A DNA stretch of 64,000 bases from Cytophagales bacterium (GTDB taxonomy: Bacteria > Bacteroidota > Bacteroidia > Cytophagales > 172606-1). Position numbers and translations under genes: made by a program. Shown here in pieces: positions 20,601 to 28,570 of the stretch. Below the pieces are notes generated by a model, which saw nothing but the letters and a program-made list of their open reading frames with translations, did no database searches and was not told where the DNA came from. Positions within the stretch are counted from its first letter, which is position 1, and each line of letters begins with the position of its first letter. The stretch lies in the NCBI GenBank assembly GCA_030446715.1, contig JAUJMU010000011.1, positions 63,503-127,502 on the forward strand, given 5' to 3'.

Positions 20601-21839
20601 CCTCCTCCCGGTGGTCCTTCGACACAGGTAGACCAGTACAGTTGTTATGTGAATGGTCCGGTTGGTCGTTTTTACTCCAGTTCCACTTCTGACGTGGCCG
20701 GTAAATTCCCGGTTTCTAAAGATGGCGAGTACATTGCTCACCCGACAGATGGCGTAAAGCTGACCATCCGGCTGAGCAACAACCTGCCCACCGTATTCTC
20801 GGTAGAGCAGTTCAATGCCAACCCTGACTTCCCGGTGCCACCAGCCAGCCGGATTATTTCCGAGCCGCTGAATTACATTTCGCAGAGTCGCTACTGGGTA
20901 GTAAAAAACATTGCGGCTTCATCCGTGCCTTTCCCGGGTACCAGCGTGGCTGAACTGAGTGAAGGCTCAATAAGTTTACCTTACCGCGGGGCGCAGGAAG
21001 CAGTACCGTTTGTACACGGACATAATTATCCGAATTTTGCGCACGTGGAGGCAATGGCCAAGCTGCTGCAACTCAGCATCGTACAAGATTCGGCGTCGTA
21101 TACCAAGCCCTATGCCGCCAGCGTCCTGAGAGGTACGGCTCCAAAAGGTACGCACTGGAACAATCTGGGTGGCATCATCAGTCCGACCACCAGTGTGACG
21201 ACGATCAATACGGAGGAGAAATTCACTACCCTTGGCAATGGCGTGTTTACGTTCGGTTTTAATTATACGCCGCTGCCCGCCGAAATACTCTCCCTCACGG
21301 CCAGGCCCCGCAACGGTGAAATTGATGTAGTGTGGGTTGCAGCCGGTGAGGAAAATGTGGTGGATTATCTGGTGCAGCGGAGTATGAACGGCAGGGATTT
21401 TCAGACAATCGGAAGAGTAGCCGGCAGAAAATCCGGAACCACGCAGTCGTACCAGTTTGTTGACCGGCAACCATTGTCCGGTACCAACTACTACCGGCTG
21501 GAGCAGGTTGATATTCACCAGCTTTCCAGTTTATCAAAGACGGTGAGTGCCAGCCTGGGTAGCGTTTCTTCTGCAACGAAAGGGGAGATAACCGTTTACC
21601 CCAACCCGATTGAAGGACACCAGACGGAAATAAGCATTCTCGTGCCCGAAGAAGTACGCGGCGCGGTGCAGGTGTCCCTGCTGGATATGAAAGGACAAAG
21701 CGTATACAGTCAGCGTCATCAGGCAGACAGCCAGCAGATCATCCGGATCAACCCGGGCCGGCAGCTGCCAACTGGTATGTATATCGTAAACGTGATTTCG
21801 GGCGAAGGTATATTTCAGAAGAAACTGGTGGTACGCTGA
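14688..21839 (+). CDS. Giant secreted beta-helix-like protein with T9SS type A sorting domain
   Basis: A 2,383-residue surface or secreted protein. The signal peptide ends near ISFGQ (about residue 42). Most of the length consists of short, Gly/Asn/Thr-rich strands such as INGNVSV, GGNLTLEG and NNDLIIRQGA, as in parallel beta-helices. Trp-rich segments (GTGNWSNPARW near 46; WTGAGLADTRWNNPENW near 1,605) recur. Near 2,200-2,290 lies an FN3-like domain (DYLVQRSMNG..FQTIGR), then the type A C-terminal domain (VYPNPIEG..GMYIVNV..KKLVVR, about 2,300-2,383) that directs export through the type IX system and cell-surface anchoring. No catalytic motif is evident, so adhesion or a structural surface role is likeliest. 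Strong terminator at 21877. It appears intact in one frame. Confidence 0.88.
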   Translation: MKNSLQPLNSQNLRTAPAATRLFRTLLALSAILIAPLISFGQTFTGTGNWSNPARWSTGVVPTGTSSVIIDGTCTLDASFSAASVTINATRELIGGGGFLQIRDGWTNNGTFTAGTSTVTFTTSTGNAQISGLPTAFHNLTLGRFSNDHTVVVNAAVTANSLTLLRGNAEVNPAGGSLVAGSLTVNNATGQLSNVRGTLTINGNVSVPAVATLGLLGAATHLRIGGNLTLEGTFNADNLNVSVTFSAGTPSVISGGNVNLPATVRINKTGGALTSFAAGTAAAIGGALLVDSPLEVNRTLVVDGTTTVNGIMDVRAQNITFNSDFIINAGGTFSTLASPSNVFLQGNWVSSRAGAAFNSDNSTLILTGGANSTITPGVATQFNGITIQKTGSATVSYNTNPLILRSDLNILSGALLCANTTSGVTSFTPSTVCVGEEISIPNPDLSVGGDVSIGNMAALRLDEDNFEDNLNGISMWVNGALTDNNLEEPTYPTPTRQARGLLIGTQNVALRISNLNRPFIVFTGGDMVVKGQVPQLRDSEGTPSQGLGISLPNVVIYKTDNTRTFAIHSGANPTIPGDKHKLRILGNLTVARGRLLLNSTSLLFGDSRNDEVNVYGILDANAGSTLKMTTGGASPSGSILRGRRGGVVRFVGTPSQPVTVTREGQPGYYYGIAIYAGCSVYAYSTNFSFLTASNEDYNTLSPEQTILNITQAGNGCALPGTGGYESYGGFKIYQGALINPDNQTDLLSAAPFTGAEYNFSYCTFGGSANGMSHLTINTGQTLTIRNILFTLPNGDPSTSTQKFSNIVANNPSTNNLTTTPTPATPVDPPPAITVLSSTGNAAGLNAEYFDGGDFELGYPNPSSGTVPNGGKGRIVWESLPFFFWVGGYDTQTFNRPSEAEYRNGDNRTDWTNWKNWSLAENDPFSNGLATYNNPERIFPGQRTLDQATCRLADRPDALPARVNNQPDALDYYNVFICRSAVTDPILNTAEVTIRGSLVINSGVTINTANNNAVFAQDNTGFPNLKVNRFNINNVSNNVSSLASSVVNNFRILYTGNNILNVSGDLVAEVNGVLDATGNGTIRVGGNMFMMANLPYNGSIPPGNASSTYNSNQANANTTFQYLYRAGRPTVVINGIGLQEMRIRRNVLHNLIIEKPYNEVQIQGLSNTSEIARFTVNNDLTIRSGGLKMLSNTPMLVNGNFTLQGGTFNYNQKTYLTVRGNWQNTGGSTSLGSESPRINFHPWNASPRTVLSAGQPFPQANFGHQDDATNFTTNYEIDRTPELYPSTGAFSKGIFGVNSNIVPYLQKSAGSVDTTSVTNLDAPNLPKALVATNVTYTILDNFTSSSLTTIYPNRTVTTVAGTKTIIRTVGMTIQSNGVVDLKGGSELLLETSPATAPGTNTLLVSAGATLRGIGTPTADVKISRQNTSGSFTFRVDGTITARYYHFEFMDANGVDMRAVTARAVSPGLLYPALPFDASTNPNAGCFSDGLLTNGADGGTLLYFGENTVTTNTVIYNANFPLNPGPGSHNVRQMPFPGTSITSGTLIYFRDATGVFAGENFDSDANDAYAYTLTPPVPPPAAEKTFYGNIRWIDRIKRWTGAGLADTRWNNPENWTDNTVPTVDDDIVLDFSSPAISKNADFTYGYVVTIDGVPAVCRNLTVLGVDANGIATTTNQKIFIILTSNNNHPDSDLNIAGDYSADGSADLRISNGAVNDIRVGKSWSNEGRFRGQSSHALPVSPLDQDEADLLGLSSRGVPFTVTNGTGGTVQFTGNVGKRVVQTGKKATGNYYDPFWNVEFLAGTTEINDVLRVNNDLIIRQGAVLDASLGNNPVFLKGDWLNDGGKFVPRQGRVTIEGVKYNSSGIAILTYITKNRTAGVSGGVENFFDLAIYKQDGPGSTVSAVIGGNPNNVILNNRVTVANGLIFYRGRFVSVTDKEMILLENAEFVRTPRDGNGNAFSPLILNALQSLSTPPPPGGPSTQVDQYSCYVNGPVGRFYSSSTSDVAGKFPVSKDGEYIAHPTDGVKLTIRLSNNLPTVFSVEQFNANPDFPVPPASRIISEPLNYISQSRYWVVKNIAASSVPFPGTSVAELSEGSISLPYRGAQEAVPFVHGHNYPNFAHVEAMAKLLQLSIVQDSASYTKPYAASVLRGTAPKGTHWNNLGGIISPTTSVTTINTEEKFTTLGNGVFTFGFNYTPLPAEILSLTARPRNGEIDVVWVAAGEENVVDYLVQRSMNGRDFQTIGRVAGRKSGTTQSYQFVDRQPLSGTNYYRLEQVDIHQLSSLSKTVSASLGSVSSATKGEITVYPNPIEGHQTEISILVPEEVRGAVQVSLLDMKGQSVYSQRHQADSQQIIRINPGRQLPTGMYIVNVISGEGIFQKKLVVR

Positions 21840-21876
21840 TCATTATCAGGATATTGGTTCAGCAGAAAACAACTGT

Positions 21877-21916
21877 GCGGCCGGCTGCGTTATGATGCAG
21901 CCGGCCGCTTTTTTTT
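21877..21916 (+). terminator. Strong rho-independent terminator
   Basis: Perfect 12-bp stem GCGGCCGGCTGC (21877-21888) with GCAGCCGGCCGC (21897-21908), an 8-nt loop and eight T. Ends the giant T9SS gene. Confidence 0.9.
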
Positions 21917-22018
21917 CGGATATGACTGACAAATCTCCTGCGCCGGATGAGTGGCGCCGGGTATAGTGTTGCAGTTAGCCAGGTTGATTAATAATTACGG
22001 CCATTATTGCTTTGATAA

Positions 22019-22049
22019 TTGGGATTATCGTAGATTATCCTTAAATTTT
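22019..22049 (+). promoter_or_regulatory. Candidate Bacteroidota-type promoter
   Basis: TTG (22019-22021), a 20-bp spacer and TAAATTTT (22042-22049), close to the TTG/TAnnTTTG consensus of the Bacteroidota primary sigma factor. It lies 43 bp before the ATG of the protease-like gene. Confidence 0.35.
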
Positions 22050-22092
22050 CTAATAATTTGCCAGTTGTCAATGCCTTTAAATTTACTGCACC

Positions 22093-23358
22093 ATGGGAGC
22101 TTCACATACATTCCGTGTCTGGCGAGGCTTGTGGATCATCATTGCCCTCTTCTTTACAGCTGGTGAGGCGGCACAAGCTCAGTATGCATTAGGGTTCAAC
22201 TTTACTTCAAATAAAAAATCGGTCAAAATCCCGTTCGAATGGCACAGTAATCTCATCATTGTGCCGATCCGGATCAATGACTCGGATACCCTGAATTTCA
22301 TTCTGGATACCGGCATCAGCATGACGCTGCTCACCGACCCTAAGGCGGCTGCCGGACTCGGTCTCCATTATACCCGTCAGGTAAACGTGATAGGTGTGGG
22401 AGACGGTGACCCACTCAAAGCTTCCATTGCAATCAACAACCGGATATTTGTACCGGGTGGTATTGAAGCCAGAGGACACAACATTGTGGTGCTTTCCGAG
22501 GACATTCTTCAGCTGTCGAGTTACGTCGGGATGCCGGTGCACGGCATATTTGGCTTTGATCTCTTCAAAAACTTCGTGGTTAAAATAGACTTCCGGCAGA
22601 AGGAGATTACGCTTTACAAGCCGGAACATTATCAATACCGGGGCAAGGGAGAAAAAATTCCTATTGTAGTGGAGGATACCAAACCCTACCTGTATGCCAA
22701 AGCCATTTATGCCGACAACCGGGAAGTGCCGATCAAGGTAATTCTGGATACGGGTGCAGGCCATGCGCTTTCACTGGATATGGGCACGCACGAAGAGATC
22801 CAACTGCCCGACAAAATCATACGGGCTCAACTTGGCCGGGGACTGAACGGAGTGATTACGGGCAGCGTCGGGCGGCTGGAGAAGCTGAAGTTCGTGAGTT
22901 ATGAACTACAGAACGTAATCACTTCTTTTCCCGATACCAATTCTATGGCAGCGCAGATAGCCCGTAAGCTGGACCGGCAGGGCAATATCGGCTGCGAACT
23001 GCTGAAAAGGTTTACGGTGGTAATTGACTACTCCCGCAACTACGTGGTGCTGAAACCGGTGAAGAAGATGTACAAAGAAAGTTTTGAGCGGGATATGAGC
23101 GGTCTGGAGGTGCGGGCCAAAGGCGAAAAGTTCAATTCATTCGTAATCGATAAGCTGGAAGATGGCTCCCCGGGCGATGTAGCTGGCCTTAAGCCGGGTG
23201 ATGAGATTATTGCCCTGAACGGAAAAATGACCTCTGCGCTCAGGTTGAGCGACATCCTCAAAACCTTCCAGAAGGGGGAAGGGAAGGAAATCAAGATCTT
23301 TGTCAAACGGGGCAACGAGTTTTTTTTTACTTCATTTTTCCTGAAAAGAATGATCTGA
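22093..23358 (+). CDS. Double retropepsin-like aspartyl protease with C-terminal PDZ domain
   Basis: A 421-residue exported protein. The N-terminal signal peptide ends near AAQAQ (about residue 35). Two retropepsin-like halves follow, each with an LDTG motif: LDTGISMTLL near residue 75 and LDTGAGHALS near residue 218. Each half contains a GIFGFDLFK or GNIGCELLK flap-like segment, as in single-chain pepsin-type dimers. A PDZ domain (about 335-415; DGSPGDVAGLKPGDEI) completes it. The two Asp residues could form one active site, so a periplasmic or surface endopeptidase that recognises substrate tails through PDZ is the best reading. It has its own candidate promoter, after a strong terminator. 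Confidence 0.87.
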   Translation: MGASHTFRVWRGLWIIIALFFTAGEAAQAQYALGFNFTSNKKSVKIPFEWHSNLIIVPIRINDSDTLNFILDTGISMTLLTDPKAAAGLGLHYTRQVNVIGVGDGDPLKASIAINNRIFVPGGIEARGHNIVVLSEDILQLSSYVGMPVHGIFGFDLFKNFVVKIDFRQKEITLYKPEHYQYRGKGEKIPIVVEDTKPYLYAKAIYADNREVPIKVILDTGAGHALSLDMGTHEEIQLPDKIIRAQLGRGLNGVITGSVGRLEKLKFVSYELQNVITSFPDTNSMAAQIARKLDRQGNIGCELLKRFTVVIDYSRNYVVLKPVKKMYKESFERDMSGLEVRAKGEKFNSFVIDKLEDGSPGDVAGLKPGDEIIALNGKMTSALRLSDILKTFQKGEGKEIKIFVKRGNEFFFTSFFLKRMI

Positions 23359-23515
23359 AAGCCGGTTGTCAGTTCATTGTTCCAAATCCCGGTTCAGCCA
23401 ACTTTTGGTTGAGCAGCCATAAACTGCTGTTTTCCGGTCAACCTTTGGCGGCTGGGCCACGTATGTGGGCGTACAGAATCATGTGTGCAAGCTTGCCTAA
23501 TACGTTTACACCCAT

Positions 23516-23785
23516 ATGGCTAAGAAAAAGAAGACAAAAGGGAATAAGAATCCTTTGCTCAAAACACTCAAACCCCTGTTTAAAGAAAACCGTGTGTTGA
23601 TGACAGTTCTGGGAGCAGCGGCAGGTGGTGCCGCACTGGCCGCTATCATGGGCACCGACCGGGGGAAGCAGGTAATTGACAGCCTATCAGAGTCGGTGAA
23701 AGAGCTGATGAACCTGGACAACGACAGGCGGCCATCCCGCCCTAAATTGGTTTCAAAAAAGCCAACTCCGGCACCAACTCCCTGA
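23516..23785 (+). CDS. Small YtxH-like membrane protein (89 aa)
   Basis: Begins with a Lys-rich stretch, then one hydrophobic Ala/Gly helix (VLGAAAGGAALAAIMG, about 31-46) followed by a charged amphipathic tail and a Lys/Pro-rich end. The pattern of Gly/Ala helix plus T-D-R-G-K is that of YtxH-like or general stress-type small proteins, but the match is weak. The gene is complete and ends in a bidirectional terminator shared with ffh on the other strand. Function unknown. Confidence 0.6.
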   Translation: MAKKKKTKGNKNPLLKTLKPLFKENRVLMTVLGAAAGGAALAAIMGTDRGKQVIDSLSESVKELMNLDNDRRPSRPKLVSKKPTPAPTP

Positions 23786-23825
23786 AAACAGAAAACCGGC
23801 TTAGTTCCGGTTTTTCTGTTTTCAG
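23782..23825. terminator. Bidirectional terminator
   Basis: Long palindrome: CTGAAAACAGAAAAACCGG-type left arm against CCGGTTTTTCTGTTTTCAG on the right (left arm has one fewer A). It gives a T-run on either strand and separates two convergent genes. Confidence 0.8.
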
Positions 23826-23837
23826 GTAAAGCCATTT

Positions 23838-25167
23838 TTATCCTTTGCGCATTTGCTGAGCCTGCCGCATCATCTGCTTAGTATCCATCTGATTCATCTG
23901 CTTCATCATCTTACGCATGCCGTCAAACTGCTTGATCAGGGTCTTTACCTGCTGACCCGTGGGGCCGCTGCGGGGGGCACTCCGGCGGCGGCGGCGGGTG
24001 TCAAGGTTTGCCGGAGTGGCCCTGTCCGTGGGCGTCATTGACTTGATGATTGCTTCAACGGGTTTAAATGCATCATCGTCGATTTCTACGTCCTTCAGCA
24101 TACCGCTCACACCCGGGATCATGCCCACCAGATCTTTCAGGTTACCCATCTTCTTGATCTGCTGCAACTGCGACAGGAAATCGTCAAAATTGAACTGATT
24201 TTCCGGATTTTCTGGTTCAGGCGACGCGCTTCGTCCTCATCATAAGCCTGCTGGGCCCGTTCGACCAGCGAGATTACGTCGCCCATGCCCAGAATACGGC
24301 TGGCCATCCGGTCAGGATAGAAGAGGTCCAGGGCCTCCATCTTCTCACCGGTACTGATGAATTTAATGGGCTTGTTCACTACGGAACGGATGGAAAGGGC
24401 AGCGCCCCCCGCGAATCGCCGTCCAGTTTGGTAAGCACCACACCGTCGAAGTTCAGGCGGTCATTGAAAGTTTTGGCCGTATTCACCGCGTCCTGACCGG
24501 TCATGGAGTCTACGACAAACAGCGTCTCTGAAGGGTTCAAAGCTTTTTTACGGCCTCGATCTCATTCATCATCTGCTCATCAATGGCCAGACGACCAGCG
24601 AGTATCCACGATGACAATCTTTTTGTTGGTCGCCTTTGCATGATGGATGGCATTCTGGGCGATCTGGATGGCGTTTTTATTATCGGGTTCGGCGTACACT
24701 TCCACACCCACCTGCTCACCCAGCACTTTCAGCTGGTCAATGGCCGCCGGGCGGTAAATATCACAGGCCACCAGCAATACATTGCGGCCCGATTTTTTGA
24801 GGTGGCTGGCCAGCTTGCCTGAGAATGTGGTCTTGCCCGAACCCTGCAGGCCGGCAATGAGTACAATGGCAGGGTCACCCTTCAGATTGATGTCTTTTTT
24901 CTCCTCGCCCATCAGCTTGGTCAGCTCCTCATGCACGATTTTCACGAGCAACTGCCCCGGCTCCACGGCGATGAGTACCTGCCGGCCCATGGCTTCATCC
25001 TTGATGGTGTCCGTTACGGTTTTGGCTACTTTGTAGTTAACGTCGGCGTCCAGCAGCGCCTTGCGGATCTCCTTTACGGTGGCAGCGACGTTGATATCGG
25101 TAATCCGGCCTTTCCCTTTAAGGGTACGCATGGCCTGATTGATGTTCTGGGTTAAATTTTCAAACAT
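23838..25167 (-). CDS. ffh: Signal recognition particle protein Ffh (frame broken by four indels)
   Basis: SRP54-type GTPase that binds signal peptides on nascent chains and, with 4.5S RNA and FtsY, delivers them to the membrane. The N domain starts [13 protein letters not shown]; the G domain has P-loop GLQGSGKTT and [11 protein letters not shown]; then TKLDGD; the Met-rich M domain ([29 protein letters not shown]) ends it. Four single-base indels break the frame: one extra base near 24599-24601 (after VIVDT), one missing G near 24547, one missing in the C-run at 24406-24411, and one missing in the T-run at 24199-24202. Repairing them gives 443 residues and the normal family sequence. ffh is essential and the losses sit in homopolymers, so sequence errors are the natural explanation. 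Confidence 0.9.
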
Positions 25168-25173
25168 ATTCCT

Positions 25174-25208
25174 TTAAGTATTGAGACATGAGTATTTAGT
25201 ATTGAGCA
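25174..25208. repeat. Short word-repeat tract (TATTGAG words)
   Basis: Loose tandem copies of AGTATTGAG, GACATGAGTATT and TAGTATTGAG between the Uma2 gene stop and the ffh start. Same style as the tracts at 1393 and 8766. Confidence 0.45.
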
Positions 25209-25885
25209 CTGCCCCGGAGCAGTTCTGTCAGGGCCTGCATATTGGCTTTTTCGTCAAAAATAGCCCGGACCGGTACCAGAAAACCCGGCAGTACGTGCCC
25301 CGCCACCGTGCCATTGTTTGACTTCAGGACCAGCTGATAATTATTATCTTCCAGCACGTACTGCTCAACGATTTCTGCCTCAGGGTCAATGATCCAGTAC
25401 TCCCGGACGCCGTGAGCTTCATAATCCTGAAACTTTACACCCCGGTCCATCTTTTCAGTGGATCTGGAAAGCACTTCCACAACCCAGTCGGGGGCCGGAA
25501 ACAGCTTCTGGTCCTCCGTAAAGGCAGCGGCCTTTTCTTTAGAAAAGAAACAGATATCCGGTTCGTAATCGTTGCGGGTCAGGGAGATCATTATTTTCTC
25601 TATTCCCACAAAACCCGCATCATGTAGTGCGGCATACGTACTTATCAGCCGGTAAAGCATACCCGTTACAGCATTATGCCTTTTGGCTACGGGTGAATGC
25701 ACCAGTATCTCTCCATTGATAAATTCAGCCTTCATATTTTCATCAATAAAGTCGTAAAAAGCCATGCGGCGTTGCTTTTCATCAGCCAACGCCTTTTCCA
25801 GCCTTTCCACGTACAGGGCCAGCTTGGGTGATTGCAGTAACTTTTCAAGGATCGCTTCCATTGCTGATTGGTTATCAATATGCAA
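25196..25885 (-). CDS. Uma2 family (DUF820) putative endonuclease
   Basis: A 229-residue PD-(D/E)XK-fold protein. The characteristic EFINGEILVHSP segment (about 53-64), EPDICFF with the catalytic Asp (about 109), APDWVVEVLS (about 130-139) and the DYEAHGVREYWIIDPE motif are all present, so the nuclease core looks intact. Uma2 proteins are abundant and of unknown biological role. The N-terminal 45 residues form a helical extension. An in-frame ATG at 25861 is an alternative start. The stop lies inside the word-repeat tract. It is upstream of ffh on the same strand, but a functional link is not implied. Confidence 0.85.
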   Translation of the reverse strand: MHIDNQSAMEAILEKLLQSPKLALYVERLEKALADEKQRRMAFYDFIDENMKAEFINGEILVHSPVAKRHNAVTGMLYRLISTYAALHDAGFVGIEKIMISLTRNDYEPDICFFSKEKAAAFTEDQKLFPAPDWVVEVLSRSTEKMDRGVKFQDYEAHGVREYWIIDPEAEIVEQYVLEDNNYQLVLKSNNGTVAGHVLPGFLVPVRAIFDEKANMQALTELLRGSAQY

Positions 25886-25944
25886 AAATACGGATACTAA
25901 CCAGGTTTAGGAAAACATTGGTCCTCTGTTTTTTACGGCAGCCT

Positions 25945-27462
25945 TTACTCTTTGGCACCAACGATCCGCCGCAACCGCCTGAACAGATTTTCCGCAAGGC
26001 CATTTGCCTCTTCGGAAACGCGGAAAAGATAGATCATTATGCCGTACAGCGTGGCAATTACGGCCGACCGGATGGCAATATTGACAAGGGATTCGTAAAA
26101 GTCCCTACCGGGCAACGGAATCGCCACGGAAGCAAAATAAGTAATGCCCGCAATCAGCAGAGCCGCAACGGCCCGGGAAGAAAAAGGCTGCAACCCAAAC
26201 TTGCGGTAGATGAAAGCCAGCTTGGCGGCGTTGTAGAGCACCACCACCAGTAAATCGGCAAATGCGGCCCCGGTGCTGCCCAGCATGGGAATAAAAATCC
26301 GGTTGGCTACCACTTTTACCAGCACCATGACAACCAGGCCAATCAGATCAAACTTATAATATTTAGAGCCGAAAATAATCTCGCTGTTCGGGCCGGTAGC
26401 CATGTCCACCAGGCGGCTGAGAGCAATCAGCAGCACCACAAACTTGCCGGCCCGGTATACTTCGCCGTTGGGCACGAGGTTGAATATGGCGTCAATGTTG
26501 CACCAGATGCCCAGAAACAGAAAAGCCCCCACGATCAGCTGGTTGAGGGCCGACTTCTGGTACAGACTCTGGATCTGGTTGAGGTCGTTGTCCCGCCAGG
26601 CGGTTGTCAGCAGCGGAAGGGTGATCTGGGCAATGGCCCGGCGCGGAATTTCAATGACAATGGCAATCTTGAAGGCAATCGTATACACCCCGAACGTACC
26701 CACGCCGCCTTCCGTCGCCGACAGCATCAGGGCGTCTATTTTGTAAATGAGTAGTGTGCCCATGCCGCCCATAAACACGAAAAGCCCGTACTTCACCATT
26801 TGCCGGAAGACTGGCTGGCTGAAAAACGAAAAATCCAGCCGGACGGACAGCCGGCGCAGACTGCGGGCGTAGATGAAAAGAAATAGTGCCGCCAGACCGT
26901 ACGACACCACCAGCAGGAACACAAACTGATCCAGGGTGATCCAGTGCAGCCCGTACGAAATAATCAGGAAAGCATTGAACAGCTTGAGAAAAAACTCCCG
27001 GATCAGGGCCGGTACGGCGATGCGCAGGTTCATCCGGGCGAATGATTCGAGCAGCTGAATGTACACGAAAAAGAACGTGAGCGGCAGCAGGTGGTAGTAA
27101 TAAGGCAGCAGCAAGGGGGATTCTTCGCGGTAAACCTCCGCAAAAACGGGCTCAAACAGAAAGTAGGCCAGGGAAAACACCGCCAGTCCGGCCAGCGGCA
27201 ATACGGCCAGAAAGCCCAGAAACTTCTGGTAGAGACTTTCGTCTTTCTGGAACTGCGAAAAAAAGCGCAGGGCAATCTGCGGAGCCCCTAACTGCACAAA
27301 GGCGGCATACAGCAGGGAAACGTCAACCACAAACTGGGTAAGGCCGATCTCTTCTTTGGCGAGAAACTTGGGCGAAAGCCACAGTACATTGAAAGTCCCA
27401 ATGATTACCCCGGCGTAAGTGACTAGCGAACTTTTAATACTCTGGCGAATTACAATGCCCAT
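25945..27462 (-). CDS. Polysaccharide flippase (Wzx-like, MOP superfamily)
   Basis: About 505 residues with 12-14 hydrophobic helices. The N-terminal IRQSIKSSLVTYAGVIIGTFNVLWL segment (first part) is typical of oligosaccharide flippases that move lipid-linked glycan units across the inner membrane. I chose the ATG at 27462 (MGIVIRQ) because the open frame upstream is polar and starts only at a TTG. It heads the minus-strand arm of the glycan cluster at its distal end, after the glycosyltransferase and FkbM genes on the same strand. The 137-bp gap to the next gene suggests a loosely linked transcription unit. Confidence 0.88.
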   Translation of the reverse strand: MGIVIRQSIKSSLVTYAGVIIGTFNVLWLSPKFLAKEEIGLTQFVVDVSLLYAAFVQLGAPQIALRFFSQFQKDESLYQKFLGFLAVLPLAGLAVFSLAYFLFEPVFAEVYREESPLLLPYYYHLLPLTFFFVYIQLLESFARMNLRIAVPALIREFFLKLFNAFLIISYGLHWITLDQFVFLLVVSYGLAALFLFIYARSLRRLSVRLDFSFFSQPVFRQMVKYGLFVFMGGMGTLLIYKIDALMLSATEGGVGTFGVYTIAFKIAIVIEIPRRAIAQITLPLLTTAWRDNDLNQIQSLYQKSALNQLIVGAFLFLGIWCNIDAIFNLVPNGEVYRAGKFVVLLIALSRLVDMATGPNSEIIFGSKYYKFDLIGLVVMVLVKVVANRIFIPMLGSTGAAFADLLVVVLYNAAKLAFIYRKFGLQPFSSRAVAALLIAGITYFASVAIPLPGRDFYESLVNIAIRSAVIATLYGIMIYLFRVSEEANGLAENLFRRLRRIVGAKE

Positions 27463-27599
27463 GCAGATAGTTTGCGAAAAACCATTTTTAAGTATCCGTG
27501 CAGTAATCCGGTATTTATCTCTATGTAACTGTTTGAATGTCAAAAAATTTTATCTAACGACGGGCAACCAATGACCAAAAACTACTCAAGGCTGCCGTG

Positions 27600-28556
27600 T
27601 CAGTCTATGAATGTCGGGCCGGCCTTTCTGCCCTGACGCCGGCTGCTCAGCACCTCAGGCAGTTTTTTCAGCACGTTCCACTTGCTGAGCAGGATTGCCG
27701 GAAAAAGTTTAACCGGATGGCTTGCCAGGGCATAAATCGTCTGGGCCGCAAAACTAGCGAATTGTATCGCGATTGACCGGTTGATGTTGATCAGGGCCGC
27801 AAGGTCGTTTGACTGCTGTTTGAGGCTTTCCCAAGGGGACGGCCGTGGTGCCGTTGCCGGTACAGCGTTGCTGCGGGCGTGGAAGATCCGGGCTCGGGGC
27901 ACAATGCCGATCTGCAGGCGGTGGAACAAAACCCGCTGGGTATAGTCCAGATCCTCGCCGTACATAAAAAACATTGGATTGAATCCGCCGGTTTTTTCCA
28001 GACAGGCCCGGGTCAGCAGCCAGGCCGCCGCATTGACAAAGGGCAGCGGATAAATAGATTTGAGTTGCTGCAGATAGGCATCAGAGATAAAGCCGGGGCA
28101 CCGGTCGGCCCTTACGTAATTGGCAAAACCATGGTCGAGGGCATTGCCGTCCGCGTTAAGGTGCGCCGGGCTGAACAGCCCATACTCCGGATGCAGCTGA
28201 CTCTGTTCAACGAGCTGCTGCAAGGTGTCGGGCTCCACCCAGGCGTCCTGATTGAGCAGAAAAACGTAATCTGCCCCGCCTTTGAGGGCCAGCCGGATGC
28301 CTTCATTGTTGGCCCGGCCGAAACCAACATTGTCCGGGTTCCGGATGAGGGTAACTTCAGGAAATCTGGTTTCGATCAGTTGAATACTGCCGTCCGCGGA
28401 GCCATTGTCCAGCACTACCACCCTTACCGGCAGGATGCTGGTCTTCAGGCTCTCCATGCATTTGCGCAGCCAGTCGCCGCCGTTGTAGCAAACCACCACT
28501 ACCCATACAGCACTCAGGGAACTGTTTGTTTTAGAAAATGCGTCGGGCTGGTTCAT
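27600..28556 (-). CDS. Glycosyltransferase family 2 (rhamnosyltransferase-like)
   Basis: A 318-residue GT-A fold enzyme. It shows the nucleotide-binding start WVVVVCYNGGDWL, LDNGSADGS, NVGFGRANNEG and the metal-binding region LNQDAWV (DXD-equivalent), then GEDLDYTQR near the acceptor site. Such enzymes add rhamnose or another sugar to surface glycans on the cytoplasmic face. The ATG at 28556 is preferred; a GTG directly precedes it. It ends with a basic, probably membrane-associated tail. Only 14 bp separate it from the preceding FkbM methyltransferase gene, so the two are very likely co-transcribed. Confidence 0.88.
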   Translation of the reverse strand: MNQPDAFSKTNSSLSAVWVVVVCYNGGDWLRKCMESLKTSILPVRVVVLDNGSADGSIQLIETRFPEVTLIRNPDNVGFGRANNEGIRLALKGGADYVFLLNQDAWVEPDTLQQLVEQSQLHPEYGLFSPAHLNADGNALDHGFANYVRADRCPGFISDAYLQQLKSIYPLPFVNAAAWLLTRACLEKTGGFNPMFFMYGEDLDYTQRVLFHRLQIGIVPRARIFHARSNAVPATAPRPSPWESLKQQSNDLAALININRSIAIQFASFAAQTIYALASHPVKLFPAILLSKWNVLKKLPEVLSSRRQGRKAGPTFID

Positions 28557-28570
28557 CACAGGGCAGCGGC

